From Ailanthus altissimus (Eukaryota > Streptophyta > Magnoliopsida > Sapindales > Simaroubaceae): a DNA stretch of 64,000 nt. The position numbers were made by a program, and so were the translations under genes. Of this stretch, positions 14,640 to 28,900 are shown piece by piece (the stretch's first letter is position 1; each line of letters starts with the position of its first letter). The stretch covers positions 21,564,014 through 21,628,013 of the forward strand of contig OX327699.1 in the NCBI GenBank assembly GCA_946807835.1, read 5' to 3'. A model generated the notes under the pieces. The model saw only the letters and a list, made by a program, of their open reading frames with translations, was not told where the DNA came from and ran no database searches.

Positions 14640-17600
14640 ATTTCAATTTATGAAAGCTTAAGAAGATGGCTTTGTTAGAGAGTCAAGGACTAGAATCGAC
14701 TTTTGAGGAACCCTCTAGTGCTAATGATAAGCTTACAACATCTAAGTCTAACATAGATCTTGAAACCATTAATAGAAAGGCCCAAAGTGAATTTATTTTG
14801 AATTTGAAGTTTTAAGAGAAGTGGGTAAAGAGAAATCTGCATTAGGTTTGTGAAAAAGACTTGATGAGTTGTATATGGCTAAATCTTTTGCAAACCGGTT
14901 GTATCTTAAGAAGAATTTATTTGGGTTATCTTTAGTTGAGAGTGGTTCACTCAATGAACACATTGATTCCTTTAATAAGGCGGAGACAGTTGATGTCAAA
15001 ATTAGTGATGAAAATAAGGCAATTCTATTATTGAGTTCACTTCCTAAAAGTTATGAATATTTTTTTACTACTCTCTTATATGGAATGAATCATTGACAAT
15101 GAAAGATATTAGAGCAGCTTTATACTTAAAGGAGTTAGTCAAGAAGTCAGAATAACAACAACAAAATTTCGCATCTCTACTTGTTGCGAGGGGGGAGTTG
15201 AGAGTCAAATTAACTAAAGCGAGAAATTCATCAAGATCAAAATTAAGGGACAGATCCAAGAAGTATTATTTATGCAAGAAATAAGGCCATTTCATAAGGG
15301 ATTGTCTGAAAAGAAAGGAAAATACTAAAGGAAGAGACCTGACGCTGATGTAGCTATAGTTTATGAATAAGACTATAAAGTTAAAGAAACATTAGTTACT
15401 TTGAATGGGCAGAACACCGGTGAGTGAATTCTAAACTCCAGATGCACTTTTCATATGTGTCCTAATAAAGCCTTGTTCACTAGCTATCAATCCATTAATT
15501 GTTATAAAATATTAATGGACAATAATATGGCTTGTCAAGTTATTAGGATGGATAGTATTAGGTTGAAACTACATGATGGGAGTGTGAGAGAGTTGTTAGA
15601 TGTGAGGCTTGTACCTGAACTTAAAAGAAATTAAATTTCGTTAAACATGCTTGTCCGGTTGCACATTAAAGGGTGAGAGTGGTACATTAAAAGTGATTAA
15701 GGGTTCAATGGTTGTAATAAAATGTAAGCGTAAACATGAGTTGTATGTGTTGAGTAGAGAGGCTGTCATTGGTTCCTCATATTTCTCTGTTGATAATGAG
15801 AATATACATATCAAGTTGTGGCATTTGAGGTTATAACACTTAGGTGAGAGAGGTCTAAAAGAGTTGTATGATCAGGGTGTATTTGGCAAAGATAAAATTC
15901 AGCTAATAGGGTTTTGTGAACATTGTATACTTGGTAAAGCTCATAGAGTTAAGTTCAACGCGGGTGACACAACACCAAAGGCACTCTGAATTACATACAT
16001 TCTGACTTTTAGGACCTGTACAAGATATCACTCATGGTGGTGCACAGTATTTTCTGTCATTTATTGATGATTGTTTAAAGAAGTTGTGAGTTTATGTATT
16101 GAAGAATAAAGAGCATGTGTTTGAAACATTCCAGAAATATAAAGCACTTGTAAAAAATCAAACGAGTAAGAAAATTAAAAGACTTAGAATTGACAATGAT
16201 CTTGAGTTTTGTAATGCTGAGTTTGATAAATTTTATGTTGAGCATGGTATTGTAAAGCATAAAACGATGCAGTACACACCACAACAGAATGGACTTTGCA
16301 GAAATGATGAATCGAACCTTACTTGAAATGGTAAGGTGCATGCTAACCAATACTGGATTGTCTAAGACACTTTAGGGGGAGGACGTAGTAACAGCTGCTT
16401 ACTTGATAAACCATAGTCATTCCTTAGTCATTGGCTTTATGACACTAGAACAGAATGGTCTTGAAGCATTTCAAAATATGATCAGCTAGGGTATTTGGAT
16501 GCCCTGCATTTGTACACATTAAGCAAGGCAAACTAGATTCAAGAGCCTTAAAATGGATATTCATTGGATATCCAAAAGATGTTAAGGGATACAATGTGTG
16601 ATGTATTAATTTTAATCCACATAAGAGTATTATTAGTAGATATATGACGTTCAACGAATCTACATTGTTGAAAACTAATCTGGATTCAATTTTGAAGAAG
16701 TCAAAAGATGTGCCAATATCAGTTTTTGAATCTGAAATTGAACATCATGAAGTGGAACATGATTTGAGACCTGACATTCCTATAAGTCAGCACTTAAATG
16801 ATGTTGCACATGAAGAATAAAAACCTTAAATTTCCTCCGAAACAGCATTACTGCAGTGTAACACTTCTGATGCTGAACTTAAAGACTTCTAGTTGGCTAG
16901 AGATAGACAAATGAGAGTTGTTTAACCACCGAGAAAGTATGCACATACAAAATTGATAACTTATGCATTTAACGCTGCTTACACTATATAATATAATGAA
17001 CTAAAATCATATGACGAAGCCATGAAGAGTGTAGATTGTGTTAAATGGTAGCAAGTTATGGAAGAGGAGTTCACTTCTCTTATAAAGAATCAGACTTGAA
17101 AATTGGTGATGAAACCAAAAAATAAGAGGCTAGTTGGTTGTAAATGGGTCTACAAGATTAAGGAGGGGATTCGAGGTGTTGAGCCTATAAAGATCAAGAC
17201 TGGACTTGTTGCATAGGGCTTCACATAAAAAGAATGAGTTGATTTTCGTGAAATCTTTTCTCTTGTTGTAAAACACCCATCCATTCATATTTTATTATTT
17301 ATATGTGTAAATATGAATTTACATCTTGAACAAATAGATGTAAAGACAACTTTTCTTCATGGTGAGCTTAAAGAAAAAATATACATGGCACAACCAAAAG
17401 GTTTTAAAGAATCGGGCAAAGAAGATCGTATTTGTTTGCTAAAGAAGTCTTTATATGGGCTAAAGCAATCTCTGAGATAATTGTATAAAATATATGATGA
17501 TTTTATGCTGCATTATGGCTTCACAAGAAGTAAGTATAATAGATGCGTGTACTTCAAAGCATTAAATAACAGTAAGCGTATGTATCTTCTTCTATATGTT

Positions 17601-18500
17601 AATGATATATTAATTGCATGTGAGGATATAGAATAGATATATAAGCTGAAACATTTGTTAGGTGATGAGTTTGAAATGAAAGATTTGATGTTAATTAAAA
17701 GAATTTTGGGTATGGATATAGTGAGAGGCAGTAATGTTATTTTTTTCTCTCAACAACGGTATGTACTCAAGGTTCTTGACAGGTTTATAATAAGGGATGC
17801 CAAAGCTATGTCGACTCCATTGGTAATGCATTTCAAACTGTTAGCATCTCAGTCACCATAAACCAAAGAAGACAAACTGTAAATACTTAAGGTACTGTGT
17901 GCTGTGGGTTCTATCGTGTATGTTCTTGCATAATGTCATATATAGCACAAGTTGTAAGTGTTGTAAATAGATATATGGTTAATTCTAGAAAGGAATAATA
18001 GATGACTGAGAAATGGATACTTAAGTATTTAAAGAGGATGTCACATTATGGTTTGCTGTTCACAAGGGTTGGCACATGTGATAAAACAGTGAATGATTTT
18101 GTGGACTCAGATTATGCAGGTGACCTAGACAATAAAAGGTCTTTATCTGGGTATATTTTCATAGTGTTTGGATGTAGCATATGCTGAAAATTAGTATTGT
18201 AGCACGTTGTAGCACTGTCAATTACTGAAGCTGAGTATATAGCCTTAAGAGAATCAATCAAGAAGGTTGTATGGTTGAAATGTGTTGAACTTTTAGTTGT
18301 GGATAAAGTTAATACTTCTATACATTTTAATAGCCAATGTGCCATCTAAGCAAATATTATGTGTTTCATGAAAAATAAAAATAAATTGATGTTATGATGC
18401 ATTTTATCTGGGATACTAGGCAAAGTGGCATTATTAGTTTGTGTAAAATTTTAACATCAAAGAATTATGTTGATATGTTAACTAAGCTGCTGCCTGCAGT
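14640..18500 (+). pseudogene. Copia gag-pol pseudogene
   Basis: Fragments in order: gag (FANRLYLKKNLFGLSLVESG, 14869-15096); a damaged zinc knuckle (YYLCKK stop GHFIRDC, about 15265); protease region near 15420; GAG-pre-integrase (LWHLRL, 15651-15836); integrase (FIDDCLK, RIDNDLEFCN, about 16060-16320); reverse transcriptase (LVGCKWVYKIKEG, DVKTTFLHGELKEKIYMAQP, LLLYVNDILIA, 17095-17870); RNase H (FVDSDYAGDLDNKRSLSGYI, 18002-18187, then LSITEAEYIAL). The RT active-site box reads YVND where YVDD is expected. More than twenty in-frame stops are present, many at positions where Gln or Trp is normal (CAA to TAA, TGG to TGA), as after C-to-T decay of methylated DNA. It cannot encode active proteins. 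Confidence 0.92.
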
Positions 18501-18594
18501 TAAGTTTAGGTTGTGTATGGACTTAATTGAAATCACAACTTATAATTAAAGTTGTGACGGGGATAGGATGGATCATTGAGTGGTCTATTAGAGT

Positions 18595-19313
18595 TGTTAA
18601 AGTGATTTTATATAAAGGATGAGATTTATAAAATTTGTGATTCAAAATCATATTTATGATGATGGTTATGCTTGGAACAAATTCAAAAATATATTAGAAT
18701 CAAGTTGGAGTCGAAAGCATGTGTGAAATGGGTAAAAAACTAATGAAATAGTACCGAAAGTGCAAAAGAAAACAGGAAAAAATTCTAGTGTACGGGCGCC
18801 TCGACATTGGCAAAGTATTGGCTAATGCCTTGGCCAATGTCTCGGCATTGGCCTTGGCATTCTGGATGTTAATATTGTTCATAGCCCCCTAAATTCGAAT
18901 TTTAAGTATTTTTTAAATGTTTAGTTATTTTAAGTATTTTTTAAATGTTTAATTATTTTAAACTTTATATAAATATCTCATTATGCTTAGGGTTAAGATA
19001 TAACACAAAAAAATATATTCTCAAAATACTATACAACGAATCTTAGAGCTCTAAACTTAAATTGTATCATTATTTGATCTTTTAAGATCAATTCTCTTGT
19101 AATCAAACATCAAATAAGAGAAATTTGAATTCTTAATCTACCGTTGACATAAGCACATTGTTGAACTATGTATTTTATATTTTGATATGTTCTATTTTTA
19201 CATTTCTCTATTGCTATTATTTAGCTCTTGATCATTGTTACTTTTAGTTAGTTTATATAATCTACTTCATTATTTATTTATATATTTTTTACATATTTCG
19301 CAGTTTATGATAA
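18595..19313 (+). repeat. 3' LTR of Copia element
   Basis: Homologous throughout to the 5' LTR, preceded by a purine-rich GGGGATAGGATGG tract. It has a private tandem copy of a 28-bp AAGTATTTTTTAAATGTTTA unit at about 18903-18958. The end near 19313 is placed by alignment to the 5' LTR and is uncertain by a few bases. Confidence 0.8.
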
Positions 19314-19900
19314 TATTAGAATGAGTATCATAACTTTCAATGGCTTCAGAGTAGCGATCTAAAAGTTTTATCGAAACAACAAATGGGACGTTCATATTCG
19401 CGTCTCAATATATGTGCGAAACATCAGTCTTGGGTTATGTAAGTCTGGCTGACAATTACTAGTGGGCTACAAATCCAATTCAGTCCAAAAGAGAAAACAG
19501 TTTTGTCGTTTCCATTGGGTCTAGGGGGTTCAATATGGCCCAAAACATCATTCCGTCATGCCCCTTAGGCCCTGTCAGCAGTCAGCGAAGTCCGAGTCCC
19601 TGATGTTTAGATTTTTTTGTGCTCAGTATAATAAAGCTGCTTCAGAAAGATTTCTAAGATTTCCAAGCTTCAACAAGCATTTTAGATAGTTTTGTTTGTT
19701 ATAACACTGACTTGTCACTCATTGGCAATTTAAAATAATAATAATAAATTGAATGCTCTTCACACTTCAAATTGAAGTTTAATCCCCTTCAAACAAGATG
19801 AAGTTACTATACAAAAACACACACACACACAACCCACAAACTTGAATGTAATTAAACCAAATTTGCCTGAACTATTTCCCTGCATTCTTCCTGGATGAAA
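19314..19900. other. Intergenic and 3' flank of the TRM gene
   Basis: No coding signal. An (AC)n tract occurs near 19818. The 3' UTR of the minus-strand TRM gene presumably lies within it. Confidence 0.5.
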
Positions 19901-22900
19901 TCAAAATGCTTGAACTTGGAAGTAATAAAGATCTCGAGTAATCTCATCTACTAGCCCACTGAGAACACACCTTTCCACGTCCCTTACAACATCATCTTTT
20001 TCAATAAACGCAAACATCATCTCGTTCCAGCTCAAATCCCACATACAATTCACATCCGGGTCCTTGTTATACAAATCACTCTCAAGCATTTTGGGCAGGT
20101 AGTCTTCCACACCAACTTCGGCTTTCCCATTTCTACCGTAGAATTTTAACGTGTCGAAGTCTATATGCAATTCTTTAACCAACTCGTCCAATGATCCTGC
20201 CTTTGTTGCTGTGATCGAGACCTGAACGAAAGGATGGACGCTCAGTTCTTGTCTTCTACCTTTACGTTTCATTACTTCGTAGCCGCAGTCTAACGTGAGC
20301 TTGCTGTCTTCGTCTTGGCAGTGATGGTTACCGGCATGAAGAATGCCAAAAGGGATGTTGAGTTTGAAAAGAGCCTCGGCCGTGTGAATAAATACTTGAC
20401 TTTTAATTAGTATCTGCTTGAGATGATTCTCACTTTCACTCAATGGCTCTGGTGTTTTTGACTCGGAAATTTTATGGTACTCCAATTGTAAGTTGTCAGA
20501 GACATCAGTACTGCCTTGACGTGTTCCTGCAAAATGAAACAAGGATAATTCATTTCGTATTGGAAGATGAATGACATGGTTGTAGCATGAAATTTGAAAG
20601 CCAACTTTCATATACTGGCAAAGTGATTTACCATCAAGTGAAATGGATTCAATAAATTGGGACTCGAGAACTTCATCTCCATTAAAAGCTGCATGTTCTT
20701 CACCTCCTCGATCATTCATGAGTATAGCGATCGCCTGTGGACAATGCTAATCAACCAAAAAACTAATTGAGCTCATTAGAATTTTCAAGGTATGAAATCT
20801 TGTAAATGAACGAATTCTTTACTCTTAAAAATATCCACGCAGTTCATAGAACGTAAAATAGTATATCTTAGATTGCCATAAGGTTGGACTTACACTGTCT
20901 GAGAGGCTTTGGCTTTCTTCTTCGTTAGGACAGCATAAAATAGACACCTTTTCAGCTTCTTTCTGCATTTTTTCTGCCACAGCGGATGCACGGATGCTAG
21001 GTACTGATATGTTGGATTTAATGATGCTAAGTTCTGTTTCTTTGGACTTCATTGCTCGGATTTGATTTGCTTCTTTGGGGCCACTGAGTTTGTCACTCCT
21101 CTGTTTCACTTCTTGCAAAATGGAATGCTGTTGTCTCAGACTCTTGGCCGAGTTTTGCAGAGTTCCACTTCTTTTGATCAGTACGTCGTTGATTTTTCTG
21201 GGGATCTCTCGTTTATGCAACTTGATACTTTCAGCCTTCATTTTCTCCGGTTCACGAACTGGTTTCTTTTCCATAGGTGGTGGAATGGCAGCTTTCGGTT
21301 TTGCTATTTTGGGTTCTAGATCACTTGGTAATCTGTCTAGATTGGAATTCCTGCTCGCTGGAGCTTTAATGTTCGTATTCAAGTTAAAAGAACTTCTATT
21401 ACTGACAATATCTTCATGATGTCTGCCAATTAGAATTCTTTCAGTTGGCATTGCACCAATAGCTTTAGTGAAATCTTTCTTACTAACCGCAGCTTGGTTT
21501 GTGTGTGACTGCTTCTTTTGCAAATCAATTTCATCATGCATTTGTTTTGACAAAGCAGTAACTATTGGTTCAGTTCCCTTTTGCTTCCTTGTTGCCAACT
21601 TCTGTTTTGTATTCTGCTGTTTCCTCTCTTCTGCTTGATGCTTTTCTTCCTTAGGCTCAGATTTTCGGAGCCTGTGTGGTTGCTGGACTCCAAGACTATT
21701 TTGCGACTTATCTTGAGCGACTGGGAGAACTTTCTTTGTGTAAATGTCTTCTGTTCTAAACATGCCTTCTTTGGACCCTGTTTTTTCTAGTGACATGACG
21801 GCAAATTCTGACCTTTTTTGTGTTTGTTGTGCCATCCGTTGCGGCTCATCCTTTAAGACCGGTTCCTTCATTTTGCTCTTTTCTTCACCTTTTTGTTCTC
21901 TGGGCTTTTCCTGAATTTTCTTCAGTATTCCAATCTTACCATTCGAGTGGGCTGTGCTGCTTTGTTGTTTAACTACTTTGATACTGTCCTTTTCGAAGCC
22001 TGTTGCTGGTTTCTTATCCTCCAACTCCTTCCAGGGTGGTTTTGCATCATGAATAACCGCATGAAAGCTAGCATTTGGAGCAGCGAGGTCTCTTTCTGCA
22101 TTTAATGGAACATTATTATGGACTGCTTGGATCTTCTTGGTTTGAATCGCCTTTTGCTTTGCAGTTGGGGGTGCCAGATTCTCAGTATCGTCTGTCCTTT
22201 TAGTGTTCTTGGTGCTTCCTTGCGTTGTGCTCTTCAAATTTTTTGCTTCTACTCTTTGCTTGGAACCAGAGTCTTTATTTTTGGCGGCCTTTGAATCTAC
22301 ATTATCTGGAAATTCGTCCAGCCCCATCAATTTTGCAATTACATTAGGGATTCTCCCGTTTTCTGGTTTGGATTGTGATGAACTTGGGTAGTTCTTCTGC
22401 TCTGAGAATGCAGGAAAATATTTAACATTGGAGCCACTGCTAGCTGATCGCTTGTGGTGTGCTGATTGCGTTCCATAGATAAAATTAGTAGCTTCTGATG
22501 AATAAGTAAGAGCTGTCATCCTCAGCTTGAGATCATTCTTTGCAACATCTTGGATGTCATGATAGTTTCTTGAAGGCCTATCAAAGGAAAATCGTGGCCT
22601 GTCCAGCTGTTTCTGCTCGGCCATTTTGACTGTGTTGTCATCTTCATCTTCATCCTCGTCGAGCAAGGTAATCCGATTTTTTCTTTGTGGGCTGACCATG
22701 TAGTCTGAAGCTTCCTGCAGGTTTACAAGCATCCGCAAAGACTCTCCCAAATCTATGGCTCCTTTCAGTAGTTCCTTTCCAATTTCAATAGAGTATCTAT
22801 CAAAGTTAAGGCCACTAGAGCAGGCTCTGAGGATCTGGTTTAATTTTTGTGCTCCCCTAGATATTTCTTCAATGTGGACATGAGAGATTGTAGGGTAGTT

Positions 22901-24186
22901 ACTGGTTGATGGCCGATGCCTGTCCATGATATTTCTTCTTTCCATCTTGGTGTAGTCCATTGATCCTCTCCCGAGTTGATTCAGAAAAGCAAGCATTGTA
23001 GCACTGCCTGACGAATCCATTCTTTTGAGTCCGCCTCCATTCTCTATGGCAAAGGCCAGGGCCCAGGACAAGTCTCCAATTTGTTGTGAGCTCTGGCCTC
23101 TCCCAAAAGGTACAATTTGTTTTGCAGTTTCTCTGGTGTTGAATGATTTATTGCCACCACTGGAGCTGTTTTGCGCGGTTCTGGTTCCTGATCTAGTCTA
23201 TTGGAAACAAAACATTTTGACCAAATGAAGTTAATACAATCTACTTCAAGTGTTATAACAACAAATTACGCCAATTTAGTCTTTAAAACTTACAGTTTCA
23301 GTCGTTTTCAATGCCCTGGATCCTCTATAGTTTCTCTTTGCATAAGCATAAGCATCTGTCAGACAGACAGAACAAACACAGCCCCTGGTTATTTGTTTGA
23401 TTGATTAACTCAAGCTATTGCTAGCTATTCAGAACTGTAACATATATTATTAACATTTTACCAAACAATCATAATAATCAGATTATGTAATAACAAAAAA
23501 AAAAGATATTGGTTAAGACAGTTCCAAAAATAATCTTGGAATATAACAATCTCTAACAGAGTTATGATTCTCCCATCTTGGCATCTTCTACCAGAACAGA
23601 GTTCCGTTTCTATAACACCTGCCATCGGCTCTATTAGTTGGAACTGAAGATAATGGAACATTTATTTTAAGACCACTTTGCCTATGGAAGTTATATGGCT
23701 TAAATTATGTTCCATGGTTCATTTCATGCATTGTCTTGGAAACAAATGAAGGTACTGTGAAGTCTGTGATAGTGTGTCTCGGTATGTCATCAATGCATAC
23801 GTAATGTAGTCTGTAGACTCGGAGAAATAAAACATACAAATGAATTTGTTCTCAAGTACTTGTACTGAAAAGCAGGCGGTGCCTGCTGCCTTTTAGAGTT
23901 GCTTCAAGTCATGAAACAAGAATCACGAACCAGAGAAAAAGCAAGCTTAGAGTCCTAACTACGTGAAACCTTCAAATAAAGTTGCTTCGCAGTTGTGTTA
24001 ATTTAATTTGTATTTTGGAAATACAATTCAATCTCTTCGTCCATGTGCCTCATGCAGAGTTTTCCAGAAATGCTTACCTGCAACTGTTGGATTTGTTCGG
24101 TTTGAACTCTGCGATGCCGCCAGTCGTTCCTTTCTCAGTCGGAGATCATCTAACAGCTTCTGCGCAAAGTCCGATCTCTTCGCCAT
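19901..24186 (-). CDS. TON1-recruiting-motif (TRM)-type protein, DUF3741/DUF4378
   Basis: Five exons: 24078-24186, 23294-23355, 20894-23197, 20632-20734 and 19901-20526, encoding 1067 aa. The start MAKRSDFAQKLLDDLRLRKE is chosen because it joins in frame through canonical splice sites. An N-terminal helical part contains LNQILRACSSGL and ESLRMLVNLQEASDYM. The DUF3741-associated motif RIPNVIAKLMGLDEFP lies at about 339-354. A long lysine/glutamine-rich, probably disordered middle follows. DUF4378 occupies roughly the last 180 residues (WDLSWNEMMFAFIEKDDVV). TRM proteins bring TON1 and the TTP phosphatase complex to cortical microtubules and shape cell division and elongation; that role is inferred from family. 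The last intron (20527-20631, 105 nt) is a stop-free multiple of three, so its retention would keep the frame. Confidence 0.88.
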
Positions 24187-24904
24187 CTTGTGCTTATAAT
24201 CGAAACTCAGTTCCTCTTAACCCTCTTTGAATAAAAAAAAATTGAGAGAATGTCTTTACATTGTTTATGGGTATTGCTTCAAGAGATAAGAGAGGATGGG
24301 AATGTTTTTAGTTCCCTTTCTAGTTGGGTGGGTTCTTTCAAAGTTGGTTGAGGTGGGAAGTCCAGTCCACAGTAATAATAAAAATGATGTTTGAAAATTT
24401 TTCTGATACAAAGATTGACGTGAACGTTAGCTCTCCCTCTCTTTAACATTTTGAGTGTCCTGACTTTGATTCTAATCCAAGCAATGGCTTGAGGTTTGAG
24501 CGAGCTTACCCTCCAAGCCTTCCCCTTCCCCTTCACATACATCTTTCATCTTTCTTTTTCTTATTTTCCTTTCTTCGAGCTTAACGTCTTCGCATATGGT
24601 TCTCTTTATATATACCCATTGTCATTCAGATCCACTACTGAATTGGGAGTTAATGGAAGATTCTATTGGAAAAGTCTGTCATTTATTAAAGATAATATAA
24701 TTAGATGCTAATATATGATATGCTTATTTTTATTATTATAATTTATTTGTCACAATTTTTTTAAGTATAAATGCATACACAATAGAATTTATTAAATATT
24801 TTTTTATAAATAATGTGATCCTCTCAATGTATTTTAGATTATTTTAATTGTATATCAACACTCTGAACATGGGTAGTTTTTTTTTACAATCGAACTAACT
24901 GAAT

Positions 24905-25004
24905 CAATTCAATTAATTTGATTTGATTACGCAGTATTTTTACTTTCACTTTGTCAATTCAATTAATTTGATTTGATTCTACGATGTTTCTACTTTCACT
25001 TCCA
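24905..25004. repeat. 50-bp tandem duplication
   Basis: CAATTCAATTAATTTGATTT occurs at 24905 and again 50 bp later at 24955. Each copy is followed by a variant of TTTNTACTTTCACTT. Confidence 0.75.
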
Positions 25005-25850
25005 TTGTTATATTTTTAAGAGTGATCGATTCATTTTAAAATTAAAAAAATTAAAATCGAACCGGGAACCAATATTATTCATTGATGGAGGTGTGGAATG
25101 TGGACTGTGGGCCTCTTTGCTTCCTCCTTATAATGAAATAACCCAAAATTAAACCGACTTGTGCTTTCTCAAGGCCAGGCAATCTCAGGATGAAACAACC
25201 GGCTATAACCAAATGGGAAAAAAGAGTTGGTTTCGCGCCGAATTTTTTTATTAATTAAAAGAATTTTTTTAATTTTTTTTTAATTTTTGATAACATTTTA
25301 TTGTAATTAGAGAATAGTTTTTAAATATTAAAAAAATTATTTTACCTTCACTTATAAAAGCTCAAATTTTAAGCTTTGAGAAATTGAGTTTTTTGAACTT
25401 TTTCGATACATGTATAATGTCATATATACTCTATAATATACTCTTAATAAAAATAAATACTATTCATATATTTTCATATTTTTTTAGAAGTCATCATATT
25501 TTTAATTTTTTTTATATTTTTACAACCATTATATTTTTATAAGAATCTATTATGATTATTTGTTGATTATTTTATTTTTTAAATAAAAAAATATTATTTT
25601 ATTTTTAATTTTTGTACAAAATATAATAATTAACATTGATTGATTATTGTGTATTAATTTTACTTGATTTTTGTGTTTTAAGAAATTAAATTTTAAAAAA
25701 TACGTGATAAATTTAAACTTATTTATAAAAAATATATTAAATTATTTCAAATTTAAATATAAATTTTATTAAGTGTCATTTTTTATAATTTAATAATATA
25801 TAAGTACTTTTAATAATATATAATTAAATGATTTAATACTTTAAAATAAT

Positions 25851-25974
25851 TTTTTTAATTAATAACTAAACGATTAATAATTTTTTTTCAAATATTTATT
25901 TTAAATAAATTTTTTTTTAATTAATAACTAAACGATTAATAATTTTTTTTTAAATATTTATTTTAAAAAATTCT
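25851..25974. repeat. 62-bp tandem duplication
   Basis: AATAACTAAACGATTAATAA followed by a T-run and AAATATTTATTTTAAA occurs twice with a 62-bp period, almost unchanged. Confidence 0.8.
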
Positions 25975-28900
25975 ATTTAAAAAACTCAACTAAACAAACT
26001 TTGGATCAAATCGATCAAAATTTGGATTATAAATTAAACCTAATTTTGTAATCGCCGATCCTTCTATTGATTTCATTAGGATTTCGATTTCTATATTTCT
26101 GTAGCAAATACTTTAATAAATAGAATGGTGTGCCCCATCTTCTTGTTTTCATCCAAATCTCATCCACTCTAGTTACTTTTATTGCCGGATTCAAACAAAA
26201 ACAACTTTCAACATTAATTACATGTTTATAATTAATTCAAACAAATAACTTATAAATGTATAATATCTTGAGGGCAAAGTTCAATAATACTTAATCTATT
26301 TATAAGAGCTCAATCTGGCAAAGTCAAATACTTTGACCTACATGACAAGGTCTATAAAGCTCACCTAATAAGATATGTGTCATAATTTATTATCGGTGTT
26401 AAAAGACACATTACGACAGCCTAAATACTTGTCACGTCAACATAGGGTTCATCAGCAGGCATACACATTAATATAATTCAAGTCCCAGCCGCATAACTAA
26501 CAAGACCCACTAGTGGTACATCTAGAAGCCACATCACCCGATTACTATACTTAAAGGTAAGGTTCAATTGAAAATTTTCTAAAAAGCCAATGACCAACCT
26601 CTACGTCAGCGTGCGCCATATCACTAACCCTTATTGACATATAGATCAAAGGTTATCTGAGTTTATTGGGCAAGTTAACACTTAATATGCTAAATTGAGG
26701 GGGACAAAACATGTTGCCCCCCTACTAACCCTTCAATATTATCATGCTCGCCAACTCGAGCTGACTATTTAAAAAAAAAAAAAAAAGACCAATCACAAAT
26801 ATACTTAGTACTCTAAATGTCAAGAAGATCTAATTATTTTGTTGCCCTCTTCAAGTAAATTCTTTAAAATGTCATTTATGATTTGGATTGTGTTTTAAAT
26901 TGTTTTTCGCCACTAATCACCCTTAAAGAATAATCTACATGCTTGTTTCCACTGAACTCAAGTTTAATCTCAAAATTTTATAATGATACAAGAGAAATCA
27001 CATTAAAGTAATAATTTTAGAAAGAGAAAATTCTCTCATCTTCTTTTTAAAAATTTTATATTATTTAAAAAAAATAAAATCTATAAAATATTCTTTACTC
27101 TAACTTGAATGTCAAAGAATCATCACTGGCCATCCTGTCGATATTTGCCGCTGACCTTATATTTATATTTTTCAAGTCATCTTAATTTGCCTAATTCACA
27201 ACCCAATTTATCTAGCTTACGACTCGTTCTCAATTTTATTCCTATTCAATATCGATCTCAATTCCGCTGGCTCGTATGCTAAGTCTAACTACTAGAACTT
27301 TCCTTACTCATCACAACATTCGGAATCAGCTCCCTAACCAAAAATCGTACTCAAACGTATCTCTACATGGCCAAGAGCCGAGATGAACGTTTGTCAGAAT
27401 TTTTAAATCTACGCCATTTATATTGAAAGGGTGTAAATAATCATTGCATAGAATTTTGTAAAGTCGTCAATTATGTGTGTTGTACTTTATAATTAAAAAT
27501 CGTTCACGCTGCTCGCCTAATAGCGTAATTTTCACGAGCATGGGTGGAATCCTTGTAATTGTAAGCTTGCACACAGCCGTTTTTTCACGTAATTTGTCAG
27601 GGCTATGTTCTTTCACAAGTACGAATTTGGGTAAAAAATTAAGAACAACTTTGTTTTCCAATACATAAACAAAATAAATTATCGAATTTTATTTTCCAAC
27701 ATTCAAGTAAAATAAAATAGATTTTGTAAATCCTTTAGGAAAAAAAAAATCGAATAACCGCGAAAGTTATTAGTTAATTCTTTTTTTATAGAGATTGTTT
27801 TGATTTTCCTTAAAAAAAAAAGAAGACAAATCACATCTAAATTGTGTCAGATCCAACCTTTTTTTATATAACAAATTAATAGAATTAAACCCGTTCTTAA
27901 AAGGCGCACTTTAATTAATCATATATTTTGAGTAGTTTGTTTTAGAAAATGTATTCCCCCTCCCCCCTAAATTTACGTGAACGACAACATGACCAAATAG
28001 ATTACTTTATTTATTTATTTAAATATCCTTATTAAATTAATGTATTTCATACCTTATAAACACAACTCATTAATTTTATTAATTATTAATAGAACTTCAT
28101 AATTCTATACGTTGAAATATTATATATAAAAATATTAATATATATCATACTAACAAACAACATTATAATGTCATTTAAGTAACACAACAAACGTATTTAT
28201 TCTTTATTACTTATTAAGTTAACATAATTAAATTGATCATTTTTAATAATATTTAAATAATTTAATACATCTTATCAGTTATTTAATTTATAAATATTTA
28301 TGACGAATAAAGATATAATATCAAGATAGTAATATAATATTTATAATCAAATATTAAAAAAAAAACATAAACATGTTATCTAGATATATAAATTCAGATC
28401 TATTCAAATTTCGGTCGAATTTATACTTATTCATTTTTTTTAAATAAACTACTTGGAAATAGTTGGAGTTATTATATAATATTAAATTAAAAATTTAGTA
28501 TAATATTAAATTAATTTGGGAGAAGGACTGTTGAACTCTTAGTTTGGCCTAATTATTTTAAATATTTCATACTGGTTTTTTTATATTTGAAAGACCCCAT
28601 TAGGAGTGTTTTATGCTTTAAACGGGTGTTTAAGACAATTAAACTAAATTAGAGGGATTTAGCAAATTTTTTTCAAATTAATTTAGATTATTAATTCGAA
28701 TGAATGAATAAAATGTAATGAATATAAATAATCTCATTGTTAATATTTAATTTTTTTTCAATATTTTAAAACAATTCAACTACTTATGTGATTGATTTGA
28801 ATTTTGTTAATATTAGAAAAAGAGGAAACCAACCTATAACTTATAAAATGCACTGCAAGCTTATTAATAGGATTGTGTATTTTTTTAATTTTGATTTGAT

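Larger units (their letters stand above)
13809..19313 (+). mobile_element. Decayed Ty1/Copia retrotransposon with both LTRs
   Basis: An element of about 5.5 kb with a 5' LTR at 13809-14540, a primer-binding site at 14544-14555, gag-pol remnants at 14640-18500 in the Copia order gag-protease-integrase-RT-RNase H, and a 3' LTR at 18595-19313. Both LTRs begin TGTTAA. Possible target duplication: CATTA before and TATTA after, imperfect. The LTRs differ at many positions, so insertion is old. It is unrelated in LTR sequence to the Copia pieces at 6.2-9.0 kb. Confidence 0.9.

Noticed and set aside
21062..22391. Several plus-strand open frames of 60-114 codons.
   Set aside because: All lie opposite the large TRM exon and are shadow frames of it.
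27467..27668. Overlapping 63-64 codon open frames on both strands in the AT-rich desert.
   Set aside because: No family resemblance and no promoter or splice context; likely chance.
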